Positions 38,099 through 49,107 of a stretch of DNA of 64,000 bases are shown here, piece after piece. Location: the NCBI GenBank assembly GCA_016584495.1, contig WAID01000003.1, positions 6,838,501 to 6,902,500 of the forward strand, in the 5' to 3' direction. The notes beneath the pieces are model-generated. The model was not told the DNA's origin, ran no database searches, and worked only from the letters and a program-made list of their open reading frames with translations. Position numbers and translations under genes: made by a program. Source of the stretch: Celoporthe dispersa. Lineage: Eukaryota; Ascomycota; Sordariomycetes; Diaporthales; Cryphonectriaceae. Position 1 is the stretch's first letter, and every line of letters starts with the position of its first letter.

Positions 38099-40085
38099 TC
38101 AGCTGGTCCATTCCGCCCTCAAGTCGTCGATGAGAGTCGACATGGGCCAGCCAGTACGCGCTTCGCAGCTCCTGATCAAGGCGACGATGATCTCGCGGTT
38201 CTTCAGTTCCTGAGTGCAGAGCCCAGCACCAAACAGGCACTGCGCCGAGAGGATCTGGCAGCCCTCGTCCTTCAGCTCCATAGCTATCCCGCAGATGGCA
38301 TCGACGGCGTCCGAGAGGACGCGCTGGGTCTGCCGGTATGCGTAAAACCCTGCCTCAGCCGGGCGATGAAGGGTGATCAAGATCTTTGCAAAGTGGTATG
38401 CTTGCATGGCAACGGCATATTGGGGAGGGTGGACCCATATCGGCGTGAAGACCGAAGCTGGAATTTGCGGAGTCGGCAGTGGCCTGTACACTGGTCCGAG
38501 AGAGGCCCGCCACTGCTCAAGTGCCGCCAGAATCGTCTCCCCAGACTTGATCTTATCGTTCATGGCCATGGAGGTGGACTCAGACTGTGCGCAGTAGTTC
38601 ACGGCCTGTGACAGAAGATAAATAGCTCGGTTGGCAAGCTGGTCCTGCGTCAGCTCCGACAAAGCCTTGGCGGGCCTCCAGAAGCTGAAGCAGGCTCGCT
38701 TCTCCCGGAACGCAGCCCACAGATCTTGGCGCAGCCAGGCCCACCAGACGGCCTGCCGAAGACCACCAGAGGCTCCATTGACGTCTTGAGAGCGCTGGAT
38801 CCAAAAGACGCCCTTGAGGTGCCGTTTCCAGTTGCTGTTTGCGTCGTCGAGCATCTCGTAGGTCGAGATAATGATCACCGTGGCGAGCAGCTCTTCGGAT
38901 CGGGTGTATGTCGTATACTGGAGAGCTTCCTGGACATAGTGGAGGGTCTCATAATAATATTGAATAGGGACGTTGACGTCCGTCTCTGGGGTCTGGGTTC
39001 TCGCTATGGCATGACGAGAAGTCAAGGCAAGGATAGCTTTCATGAGACCCAGATTGCGCAGCTGTTCACGTCAGTGCTCTGGAGGGGGTGGTAGACTTTT
39101 CAGGTTAACATACCGCGAGCCTGGTAGCATAGGTGGAGAAGTGTTTTTGTGGATCGCACAGGTCCAGCCACGAGGCAGCGTGCTCGACAAACGTCCTGAA
39201 GAGATAAGCTTCGTGGCTTTGTAGTGGAATGTCGTGGTTCAGCTGCCACGCATAGTGTTCAGACGTGGCCTCAGGATCGTTGTGCTCGGGAGGCCTCGAG
39301 AGTACGCTTCCTGCTGTCGGCACGGGAGGGACAGAGCCCTGTGGTCCTGTCTGCAGAGCATTGTGTACTGCGCTCTGGTCTCCTGCTGCTGGGCTTGGGC
39401 AACGCGTCGGAGCCAGTGAGAATCCTTTGTCGGCCTGAGCGGCATCATGTGCCAGCAGATCGAGCCAGCGTGTGGAAGCAAGATCTGCAGTTAAGAGCTC
39501 GGAGGCGACAGTGTCCGGAGCTGTAGGCGTACTGCAGGTGATGTTCGCTGTCCAGCCTCTGGAGAGCCTGTGGTACCTGAACTCCAGCAGTACTTGGGTA
39601 TGGAAACTCTACCGCAAAAGCCGGAGGCAACGATGACACCTGACCTTGCAGAAGAGACGCTGCGTCTGGTTCAGTGGCCACCCGAGGAACATGGTCGGAT
39701 GACAAATTTAGCTCCGCTGTCGTTTGTGCAGTAGAAATGTCTGTTACATCGGTTGTAGGCCCTCCATTATGTCGCGAGCCGATGCCAGAATAGACACAGT
39801 CTCTATTGGAAATTGAACATGGTCCACATACTGGCTGACGCTCATCACACTTCTTGTGCCTCCTCCGACATGTCAGGCTTGACAGGTCAGTAAAAACTTG
39901 TTACAAAGACATCGGAAAAGTTGGGCAAAAATTGACTCAACGTCTTGACCCCTTGCGTCTCGAGACTCGATCTCGAAATCCGAGAAAATAGATGGATTTT
40001 CTCTACACTTACCAACCACTGGTCGTTCTCAACCCCTTTCCCTAGATTTCCGGACTCTCTTTTTGGACTTCTCAAGGCTTTGCAT
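38099..40085 (-). CDS. Zn2Cys6 transcription factor with fungal TF middle domain, one apparent frameshift
   Basis: Best model: exons 40085-40013, 39877-39594, 39520-39114 and 39061-38099, about 575 residues. The zinc cluster is formed across intron 1: SGC at the end of exon 1 joins LTCRRRHKKCDE, then CGPC and DCVY, giving the six cysteines. The C-terminal part has the pattern of the fungal-specific TF domain PF11951 (LFRTFVEHAASWLDLCDPQKHFSTY split over segments, LMKAILALTSRHAI). Exon 1 starts MQSLEKSKKRVRKSRERG but then meets a stop; one missing base at the CCCC (plus strand) at 40033-40036 would join it to the LRTTSGC frame typical before such clusters. The second intron (39593-39521) is chosen by phase; a donor at 39648 or so is an alternative. 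It is divergent from the aldolase gene with a 560-bp shared promoter, so it is the likely pathway regulator of the cluster. Confidence 0.78.
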
Positions 40086-40645
40086 CCTGCAGCCTTGCTG
40101 AACCGCGACGCGACAGCCCCTCGTCCGTTCTCAGATTGGGTTTGACAAACTGGTGCCGCCTGCTTTGATCTCTCTACAAGGAGTTGTGCTCGGCAAGAGG
40201 ACTTTTTGGTCCGCGAGCCGCGTCTCGCAGAATTGGACTTGGTCACGCGGTATGTTAGCCGTACCTTGTGGGGTGAAACTGGAGGGGAAGAGGCCCACTT
40301 CTGCAGAACCCACTGGCCTGTATCCATTGCAAGAGTTACCTAATAGTCTCGTGGGGTTAGACTCCAAACCTGGGCGCGCGACTCGTGGCCATGCTACTAT
40401 TGTCATGCTGAATCATAGAAGTACGGATTGGGGGTACAACGTCGTCACGACAACTACGATTGTCTGACTTGTTACTTGATTGTCAGACCAGGGGATAGTC
40501 GTCGACCTAGAGTTATTGAACAGTCAGCTGGATATATTATCTATCACTACTATTATCCTTGCGGCTTCAAAGAAGAATCACATCGACTCCAGACACGTCT
40601 ATTCTTTTCTCTTCTAACCCTTCAGACTTTTGGCCCAGTGACACA
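40086..40645. promoter_or_regulatory. divergent promoter shared by the Zn2Cys6 regulator and the aldolase gene
   Basis: 560 bp separate the two start codons, so both transcripts must initiate here. It contains a CGG-N8-CCG inverted triplet at 40248-40261, the type of site bound by Zn2Cys6 dimers, and a pyrimidine-rich stretch just before the aldolase ATG. Direct binding is inferred only. Confidence 0.5.
40248..40261. promoter_or_regulatory. candidate Zn2Cys6 binding site CGG-N8-CCG
   Basis: CGG at 40248-40250 and CCG at 40259-40261 form an everted-mirror triplet pair with an 8-base spacer. Such pairs are typical targets of binuclear-cluster dimers. One occurrence can arise by chance. Confidence 0.3.
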
Positions 40646-41580
40646 ATGGAGTGGAAGAAGCAAAACAAGACATATCAGATCCTCAAGGCTGCCGAGGATG
40701 GCGGCTATGGTGTGGTCGCAGCTATCGCGTAGGTTTTCCTCTCTTGCATTTTTAAGTTGTTCATCGACGGGTGGGCAGTAGAACCAGGCTGACTATCTCC
40801 AGGTACAACATCGAGAGTATTTTGGGCCTGATCCGTGCAGCAGAAGCAAAGCGGTCACCGCTCATCCTGCAGCTGTTTCCCTGGGCCATCACCTACAGCG
40901 ACGGGCTATTGGTTCATGCCGCAGCCCAATACGCTCGGCAAGCGTCTGTGCCTGTCTCGATACATCTGGACCACGCCCAAGACGAGGCACTGATCAGGCA
41001 TGCGGCGGCGAACCTGCCATTTGACTCCATTATGGTGGATATGAGCCACTATGAAATGGACGAGAACTTGAAAAAGACCAGAGAGTTGGTTGGGTTCTGC
41101 AATGAGCATCAGATCACCACTGAGGCGGAGCCGGGACGGATCGAGGGCGGAGAGGATGGCATCGCGGATACTGCGGATCTCGAGGGCGCCCTGACTACGT
41201 CTGAGCAGGTGGAGGATTTCATCGCTACTGGTATCGACTTTCTCGCCCCTGCTTTTGGCAACGTGCACGGTGACTACGGACCGAAAGGGCCCGAGTTGGA
41301 ATACGACAGGCTGGAGATGATTAGAGAAAAAGTGGCTGGAAGGGTGCGCCTGGTCGTGCACGGGACGAATGACTGGCCTGAGGAGGTCACCAAGAAGTGT
41401 GTGGCTGGTGGATGTGTGAAGGTAAATGTCAACAAGTTGGTCCTGCTCGACTACAACAACTACCTCAAGAGCAACGCGCCAACAAAATCTCTTACCACAT
41501 TGATGGAAGAGGGGACAAGGGAGATTCAGAGGCTGACAGAATGGGCTATTGATGTTTGTGGGAGTACTGGAAAAGCCTAG
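40646..41580 (+). CDS. class II ketose-bisphosphate aldolase-like enzyme
   Basis: Exons are 40646-40728 and 40803-41580, 286 residues, the usual length of class II fructose/tagatose-bisphosphate aldolases. Seen motifs: YNIESILGLIRAAE near the N-terminus, the metal/acid-base HLDHAQDE, VDMSHYEMDEN, EAEPGRIEGGEDG, FGNVHGDYGPKGPE and LVVHGTNDWPEE, then VKVNVNKLVLLD. The His residues expected to bind zinc (HLDH, NVHG, VVHG) are all present. The glycine loop normally LHGGSG, which grips the substrate phosphate, is GTND, and ELG is EPG. The enzyme would act in the cytosol on a phosphorylated keto-sugar by retro-aldol cleavage, or on a related isomerisation. The changed loop argues against plain fructose 1,6-bisphosphate. 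It sits divergent from the regulator and beside the isomerase and kinase genes. Confidence 0.85.
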
Positions 41581-41959
41581 AACCAGTACTTGTGATGTAA
41601 ATGAGAACACATCAAATTAAAGAGGCATGAATGCAAAGTACCGATGACCTAGATCTATTTGTCGATATTAACGTTCTCTACCAATTGTAAGAAAACTTAA
41701 AGTCTCTTATGGCGCTGGTGTAAGGACACCCCTTATGGGTTACACATGCGTATTATAAAACTTACCACACTGACACCTGGATTGAAGGCGCCGCCCACTG
41801 TGGCCTTGTTCGCCCATTTAGACTCGGTATTGCCAGCTGTGATGTGACATTCCAACAAGACCTACTGCTGCGGCCTCATCGGCCATGACTGAGGGTTGAA
41901 AATAAAGGGAGTGTCTGCCTGCTCTCTGTATACTGCTTATATTCTTAAGTATTTATAAT
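41581..41959. other. intergenic, nothing recognised
   Basis: Convergent gap between the aldolase and isomerase genes, likely their 3' UTRs. No coding frame of interest. Confidence 0.6.
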
Positions 41960-42567
41960 CTATGCCGCAGCTGCCACGCTAGTACCATTGTCATAGTCTA
42001 TAATGCACTGAACTTTTGCTGCAGAAGAAGATGCCTGATATCGGTTAGAAAAAAGCCTGGCAAAGGGCAACTGTTGACTCACAGGATCAAAGTTGTAACT
42101 CAGCCACTCTTTCACCAATCTTCTGGCGAGCTCCACACCGATAACTCGAGCGCCTAGACACAGAACCTGGGCGTTGTTGCTCAGAATCGATCGTTCAACG
42201 CTGAAGCTGTCGTGCGCCGTGACAGCCCTAATGCCCTTGACTTTGTTCGCGGAAATTGCGACACCCAGGCCAGTCCCGCATATTAACACTGAAATAAGGG
42301 TGAATATTAGTTACAAAGCTACTGTTGAAATTAGCAGTACCATTATTCGTGGAGTAAAGGCTCACATCCGCGGTCTGCCTTGCCTTGAGCAACGAGCTCG
42401 GCAGCGGCAATAGCGAAGTGAGGATAAGCTGTCTTGTCTGACGACGACGCTGGGCCAACGTCGATGACCTCGCTTACTCTCGGATCCGCTCTGAGGTCCT
42501 TGATAAGAGTGGCTTTGTAGTCGAAGCCGGCATCATCGCCACCAACGACTATGCGAAATCCAGCCAT
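41960..42567 (-). CDS. RpiB/LacAB-family sugar-phosphate isomerase, EryI/DerI-like
   Basis: Exons are 42567-42366, 42288-42083 and 42033/42034-41960, about 160 residues. The first segment GGDDAGFDYKATLIKDL corresponds to the phosphate/substrate loop of ribose-5-phosphate isomerase B, usually GSDHAGF. The catalytic-Cys loop reads LICGTGLGVAISANKVKGIR. AHDSFSVERSILSNNAQV and LCLGARVIGVELARRLV complete the fold. The S-x-E-R-x-x-L-S-N-N-A-Q pattern is closer to what I recall of bacterial EryI (D-erythrulose 4-phosphate isomerase) than to true RpiB. The expected reaction is D-erythrulose 4-phosphate to D-erythrose 4-phosphate, feeding the pentose-phosphate pathway. The last intron (42082-42035) is 48 nt and in frame, so retention would simply add 16 residues. 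It is divergent from the kinase gene. Confidence 0.83.
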
Positions 42568-43239
42568 GGTCGGTCGGAAGGTGAGCAGTGCAGAATAACA
42601 GGCGTTGGAGATCAACCAGCGAAGCTGTAGGCTGAATTTTCGAGGTTATATGAGAATTTAGAGTGTCTCAACTCTCTGTATTCTTATCGATGCTGACAGG
42701 GCCGCAAATATTAAATGCCATCACTGCTGTCTATTGCGTGGGTCCGAACGAGGAACATTGCCCTTACGCGAGGTGCCGCACTGGTTGTATAGCACTCACT
42801 GGGGGAGTGCGAGGCCGCGACTCGGACGCATAACTCTTACAGTTCCTGTTGAACATCTTTGCTTGAATGAGTTCGCAGGATATGGAGCCCGTGGGTATAG
42901 AGAACATGTGGAGCGGGTGGGTGCCCCGACACGCGGCACGACAATTGCATGCGCCACGCTGTTCGTGCCAAGTACCTGAACTGCAACTGTATAGACATGG
43001 CCCTCAGAACTCAGTATGAAGCAGTTAGTCGTCTACCGTTCGAGTACTTGTTGGGGAGGGTGACACTGTCCGCATACTACTGTGTTCAAAAAGCGATGTA
43101 GATGATATCAGAATGCCATATTCAGAAGCATGGTCCTTAAATGCAGGACTCCTTCTCACACCCTCGCCTTGACCCTTACTGCTAGTTTATACAAAGATAG
43201 TTGGCAACATACTATCAGCTTTTCTATCAGATCGTGAGA
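42568..43239. promoter_or_regulatory. divergent promoter shared by the isomerase and kinase genes
   Basis: 672 bp separate the isomerase and kinase ATGs, so they probably share upstream control. Several CGG/CCG triplets are present, including the inverted pair GTCCGA near 42750 and TCGGAC near 42815, but not the N8 spacing seen at 40248. No coding frame of interest. Confidence 0.5.
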
Positions 43240-45353
43240 ATGTCGGACAAGCACTTCTTCCCAGAGACTGCGGCCAACACGCTGGTCCCCCGTCACCTCA
43301 GGGCCCTCACAGCCGCCAACCCTCATCTTGCCCTCATAGAGTCAGAGCGGGTTGTTTACGACCCGTACCACGACCCGAGCACCGTCTCGATCATCAGCGG
43401 TGGTGGTTCTGGTCATGAGCCAGGATGGTCAGGATATGTCGGAACGGGCGCGCTGTCAGGAGCTGCATGCGGTGACATCTTCGCCTCGCCCAGCACAAAG
43501 CAAGTTCTCGCGGCGATCAAGGCAGCACCCTCCGAGCAGGGTCACATCCTGATGATCACCAACTACACGGGCGACAAGCTTCATTTCGGATTGGCGGCAG
43601 AGAGGGCAAAGGCGCAAGGTCTGTCCAAGAATGTGGCCATGATCCACCTGGCGGACGATGTGTCCATAGGCAGAAGCAAGTGTGGCGCAGTTGGGAGAAG
43701 AGGCATGCCGGGCCACATTATCCGTGAGTTTCCATTTTCTCGGGGAAAATCCATGGATTTCTTTTGAGCAGACATGTTGATGAATGAGTTGCCATGCTCT
43801 AGCTATGAAGATTACCGGTGCTGCAGCCGGCAGGAAGTACAGTTTTGATCGGTGCGTGCAGTTGGGCCGAGGTGTGAACTCCCAAGTGGTCTCGATTGGA
43901 TCTGCTCTTGATCATTGCCACGTACCGGGACGTCAACAAAATGAAGCTGTGCCTAAGGATGTGGCTATAGTCGGTGCTGGTATTCACAATGAGCCAGTAA
44001 GTTTTTGCTTCTTCTTTGGCATCGGCTGAAGCTTCAAATCGAGAGTGACCCGACTGATCGCCGCATAGGGAGCGCAAAAACTGTCACCTTTTCCCTCAGT
44101 GGAAAATCTAATTCGGTACTGTCTAAAACTGCTCTGTGATCCGAGCGACGCGGAGCGACATTTTGTCACATTCGAGCCTGATGACTCTACTGTTCTGGTT
44201 GTGAACAACTATGGTGGGCTATCGAATCTGGAGCTGGGAGCGCTGACGGACGAAGTGATCACCCAACTGCGTACGAATACCAGCCTTACATCCCCCAACG
44301 TCCAAAAATCCTGCTGACTGCGATAAAAAAACAGAGACGAGCTGGAACATCACACCCGTCAGGATACTTACTGGGGCTTTTGAGACATCACTGAATGCCC
44401 CGGGCTTCTCTGTCTCGCTCTGCAATCTGTCAGCCGCGTCAAGAGAAACCAGCGCCCCTGTGACAGAGCTGTTAGAGCTTCTGGATGCCCCTACTACAGC
44501 AATCTCGTGGCCAAACTTGACAGCTCATAAAACTAAGTGCGGCTTTCAACAAGCAACACCGGTGCAGACCAACGGAGCTGCCAAGTCTAATGAGGGCGCC
44601 GATATCGTCGGTAAGTGCATCCATCAGTCTGCGCAATACATGCTCGAACAAAGCTCATCCTTCCCATAGTGGATTCAAACCTTCTGAAAACCGTCATACG
44701 CGCGGGATGCGAAGCTGCCATCGCGGCAGAGCCCAATTTAACGAAATGGGATATGGTCATGGGAGATGGAGATTGTGGCGAAGCTGTGCAAGGCGTTTCC
44801 GAAGGTGAGTGCCTCACCTTTGTACCAAGAGTGCAAATGGCTGACATCTGGGCTAGCAATTATCAAGATTCTGGATGCTGGTGGAGCAGACAAGGGATCT
44901 GTGGTTGACTTCCTCAACAACACAACGGATGCTGTGGACGATATGGGAGGGACTCTCGGTGCTATCCTGGGCATTCTGCTATCAGCATTCACCTCTGCTC
45001 TCAAAACATCACCCTTGGCAGGCCCCTCGAAGACAAACGTTGAGGTGTTCGCTGCGGCATTAGATCAGGCAGTCACTGCCCTCAAGACTCACACAGGCGC
45101 AAGGGAGGGCGACCGAACTGTAATGGACGTTTTGCTTCCATTTGCTCGGGATATTATCGAGGCCAAAGATTTTCACCGCGCGGTTGTGGTCGCCAAGGAG
45201 AAGGCTGAGGCTACACGGTACCTGAAGGCAAAGTTTGGGCGAGCAACTTATGTCGCAGAGGCACAGGGTCAGGAGTTGCCCGATCCTGGGGCGTGGGCTT
45301 TGTATGAGTGGCTCAACGGCATGTCTAAAGCTATCAAGACCTTCTCATTATAG
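43240..45353 (+). CDS. dihydroxyacetone-kinase family sugar kinase (DhaK-DhaL fusion), likely erythrulose kinase
   Basis: Exons are 43240-43723, 43803-43996, 44069-44270, 44335-44610, 44670-44804 and 44857-45353; all phases fit, 595 residues, normal for ATP-dependent eukaryotic Dak. The DhaK half has SGGGSGHEP, TNYTGDKLHFGLAAE and GAGIHNEP, whose His forms the hemiaminal with the keto-sugar. The DhaL half has the ATP/Mg loop MGDGDCGEAVQG and DDMGGTLGAILGILLSAF. The reaction is ATP-dependent phosphorylation of a short ketose in the cytosol. In Dak1-type enzymes the loop after GHEP is normally (A/T)HAGFVG; here it is GWSGYVG, suggesting a different substrate. With the EryI-like isomerase next door, erythrulose is the best candidate; dihydroxyacetone remains the alternative. 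Confidence 0.9.
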
Positions 45354-46521
45354 ACCAAGGTCTAATGCAGGCCGAAGATGGCAGATAGAATATCCGATGC
45401 ATCAAATCAATATTGTGTGTGTGCATACAACGAATCGAGGGCGTTCATCCAGCAATTGTGCATTTTATCAAGTTGATAGTAAAATATGACCACCGGGTCA
45501 CCAGGTCAAGGACAGCAGATCATGTAATCTCCATCGATTGACCTTCTCGCCACCATCCCCTTGAGCTTTCTTCTTCCTTTCTCTCTCTATCTCTCTCTCT
45601 GTTAATTTTTTAATTTTTTTTAAATTTCTTTTTGCGTTGTCGCCCTTTTCCTCCGGATTTCAGGAGGTGGGATGGGTCCAGAATAGGGACCCAGAAGCAT
45701 TGACCTTTCTAGAACAAGAACGAATACTCTTTGTTGACACTACCTGACTTAAGAGAGTCGTCTTCAGAACGAGGAACATACTTCGAGCTAGCATAAGCCT
45801 CATCCCGACCATAGACTAATTGCATGCTCCGATGAGCTCGTCGTCTATGCTTGAGCGCCATTAAACGATGGCCACACGGAATATTTCCCGCGTGCCAGCA
45901 GCCGCACAAAACATACTTAGCTCCTTTCTGTTACCGCCCGCGTCTCGTGGCCACCCTTAAGGGTAGCTCAGCTATCTGGGACGCTTTGACGGTCTAGTAG
46001 GGATTTTCCAGGCAGGCTAGGGGGGCTGACAGGCTCTTGCGATTCATCAGCCCTCAGCAAGACAGGGTGATATCTGGGGACGCGGGGCCCCAGACCCACC
46101 CAAGAAACTGGGAAGAGTCACTGTTTATTACCATAGTGGTCCTTGACCCCTTTGCCCAGTTGAAAATCCCTGATGGGTCCGGTCCAGGCCCAACAATGCC
46201 ACCTGGGCTGCGATTAGCCACAGCCTTTCAAGAAAACCCCAGGCCATCTTCTGGCGAGCCTAGCATCACAGAGGCTCGGAACTACTCTCCTTCGAACACA
46301 TCAGCCGATTGAACCGAATCGTGGGGTAGAGAGGCACAACTAAAAGAAGAACTTGGGCCAGCAGGCAGGGCTTTGTACGCTCAACTTAAAGACCTCGACT
46401 CCCGCCGGTTCTCTCGAGCCTCACCCCGAACCCGATTGTCTCCTGTTGTACATCGCGACGACAATACACTGAGTACTGGCACCTTTTACTCTTGGGATAT
46501 TTGTTTTCTCATTCAGGCAAC
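45354..46521. other. intergenic region, transporter promoter
   Basis: No recognisable gene. A T/A-rich stretch lies at 45590-45640. The segment around 45960-45975 (TAGCTCAGC) superficially resembles a tRNA A box, but no B box or cloverleaf follows. The last few hundred bases should hold the transporter promoter. Confidence 0.55.
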
Positions 46522-48133
46522 ATGGACGACAAGCCAGGAAGCCAGCACGATGAAGAGACGCAAGTCGACCTTCCCAAGGCCCATGAGATCGGTGCGGTGG
46601 ACGATTATGTACCCGACACCGAAGAGGAGCGCAAGCTCGTACGCAAGATCGACATGTACCTCTTGCCCGCGATCTGGTGCATGTACCTTCTCTCGTATAT
46701 GGATCGTACAAAGTGAGTTAGGTATTACTTGCCCCCGATAACTTTTGTCAACATTAACAATGTTCTCGTCAATAGTATCGGCAACGCCAAAACCGCTGGC
46801 ATGGCAACAGATCTCGGCCTCGATTCGAACGAGTACTCAATGGCTCTGACGGTTTTCTTCATCGGCTATGTCGTCTGCGAAGTCCCCTCCAAGTAAGCAG
46901 TCTTCTTCCAACACGGAGAACAAATGTTGTTGCCTCTGGCACGTGGCTAACCTACATGTCCCAACACAGCATGATCTTAGCTCGAACCAGACCGTCTATT
47001 TTTCTTCCTACGATCATGTTCCTCTGGGGCTGTGTCACAATAGCAATGGCCTGGGTACCTAGCTACCGAGCCCTTGTTGGATTAAGAGTCATCGTGGGGG
47101 TCCTCGAGTCCGGATTCGCGCCGGGTGTGCTCCTCACACTGTCGTCATGGTATAAGCCAAACGAGCAGGCCAAGCGTTTTGGTGTTTACATCTCGGCCGC
47201 GATCTTGTCTGGTGCCTTTGGTGGACTTATCGCTGGTGCCATTGAACAGAACCTGGATGGTGCACATGGTCTCCCGGGTTGGAGGTGGCTCTTTGTTGTA
47301 AGTCCTCTCCCATGATCTTGGGCCTAATGATAATGAAACACACTTTCTGACTGATGATTTTTCTTCTTATTCAACTATAGGTCGAAGGAGCTGCCACTGC
47401 AGGATGGTCAATCGTCGCATCCTTTCTCCTCCTGGACTTCCCCGCCAACACGAAGCGCCTGACTGACCGGGAACGCGAGCTCGCCATCAAGCGACTCCAA
47501 TGGTCCAGACCAGTAATCGGAGAAGAAAAGATGGGCCACCTCGCGGCCCTGAAACAATCCGTTATCAACTGGAGAACCTGGGTCTTCGTTGTCGGCTACA
47601 TGGCTATCGTCGGCTCGTCTACGCTGTCCTATTTTTATCCGACCCTCGTCGAGGGCCTCGGCTACAGCGGCGCGGTCACGCAGTACATGACAGTGCCCAT
47701 CTACCTGGCCGCCTTCATCTGCACTGCCGCCAACAGCATCGTCATGGACAAGAAGCCTCAGTACCGCGGCTACGCTCTGGGAGCCTGGATGGGTCTTGCC
47801 ATGTTATGCGCGATCATCACCTGTGGGGTGTACAACTTCCACGCGAGGTATGCCCTGCTTGTCATCATGGCCAGCGGTCTGTGGGCCTCGAATGCTCTTT
47901 CGCTGGCGTACGCGTCGACAACGTTTGGGTCCATGAACCATGAGGTCAGGGGCATCAGCCTCGCCATCGTCAACGCCATGGGTAACCTGGCGCAGATCTA
48001 CGGTGCCTATCTGTTTCCTTCTGGGGATGCTCCCAAGTACCTCATGGGTTTTGGCGTCATCAGCGGACTTTGCTTTACTGGTGTTGTCTCATACCTTGCG
48101 TTGCAGGTCCTGCTCCGCAGGCACCCGAATTAG
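46522..48133 (+). CDS. MFS transporter, anion:cation symporter (Dal5-like) type
   Basis: Exons are 46522-46712, 46776-46892, 46970-47297 and 47381-48133; 462 residues. A hydrophilic acidic N-terminus precedes the first helix LLPAIWCMYLLSYMDRTN, a hallmark of the ACS/Dal5 branch. Further marks are NIGNAKTAGM, GYVVCEVPSNM, LRVIVGVLESGFAPGVLLTL, SSWYKPNEQAKRFG and a typical central loop (TDRERELAIKRL). About 12 helices are expected, at the plasma membrane. This branch usually carries organic anions, sugar acids, vitamins or allantoate rather than neutral hexoses. Its place between the kinase and the tetronate dehydrogenase suggests it imports the cluster substrate, possibly a sugar acid. The substrate cannot be read from sequence. 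Confidence 0.88.
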
Positions 48134-49107
48134 TATACGTACTAAAGTAACTAGCCATCGTAGCAACGCATTAGGAATGCAGATATTTTCACTCTATTGA
48201 AAGCTGACGGCTCTGTGAAGGATATTGTTGTTCGTATGAATGATTACAGGCAGCATATTTGGATGGTACACAGCTAACATGCTAGTCGTCAACTGCTACT
48301 CGTCTTCTTTCTATAAATTGAATACTATTACATATGATAATATGCTTAGTATTGTGCCCTCTTTATTTAACAAGAAAGGAGGATATAGAAGAGAGAACAA
48401 CCTTGGGTAGACCCCTCTAATCCCACGTCTTGTTCGTGGTCCTTTGGGTCCCAGACCGCTTCTTCGCGCAAGCAGGCGAGAACCAGATTGCGATATAGAC
48501 GATTCTCGTCCCGTCTCAGCCATGCCCAGCCGCGGCGCAAGCCCACTCAGTAGGGTGTCATTAAGTTCGAGATCCTTATTGAGGCTGCATCATCATAAAA
48601 CTATCTTTGCCCTAGCCCGCCTACGTTTACACCCCAGAATTTCAACTGAAGACGAATACATTTCACGCCCGACTTCCGAGGCGCTATCGACCTCCGGAGA
48701 CGGTGTCCCGCTGAGCCCTTTTTCTGTGCGTACAATTCATGCACAAAACTCCTCTGGTTCGTTTGCGGATCCGGGGTAACAATGTGCGGGCCCCCACGCG
48801 TTGACTCGTTGCGTGTGGGGCCATGGGCACTCTAAACCTGGTCCGAGGCACATAGATTGCAACCTCGAGACGCGGGCCTCGAGACGCGCAGACAGGCCAA
48901 CCGGTAGTAATGATGACAGTAGTGAAGGCCTCTAGGGCGTAGACTGAAAGTCACTCAATGATGAGAGAGCCTCATCAAATCTCAATGAGCCTTTATAAGA
49001 TTGGCTCACTCTGAATATACTTCGACGGCAGCGTTAAGGACTCACGACAACTTCAGCCGTCCTCATCCACACACGCACAAACACACACACACAGACATCT
49101 CGACGAC
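48134..49107. other. intergenic region, dehydrogenase promoter
   Basis: No recognisable gene. Positions 48863-48892 carry a two-copy direct repeat of CCTCGAGACGCG. A TATA-like CTTTATAAG lies near 48991, about 115 bases before the next ATG, and a CA-rich microsatellite lies in the leader at 49066-49094. Confidence 0.6.
49066..49094. repeat. CA-rich microsatellite in the dehydrogenase leader
   Basis: Alternating AC tract with one CG interruption, ending 14 bases before the ATG at 49108, so probably in the 5' UTR. Confidence 0.75.

Noticed and set aside
39887..40327. 146-codon minus-strand frame overlapping the regulator start
   Set aside because: It does not contain the zinc cluster in frame and ends just before it; the spliced model with exon 1 at 40085-40013 fits better.
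45955..46005. tRNA-like A box TAGCTCAGC
   Set aside because: No matching B box, acceptor stem or anticodon loop at the proper spacing.
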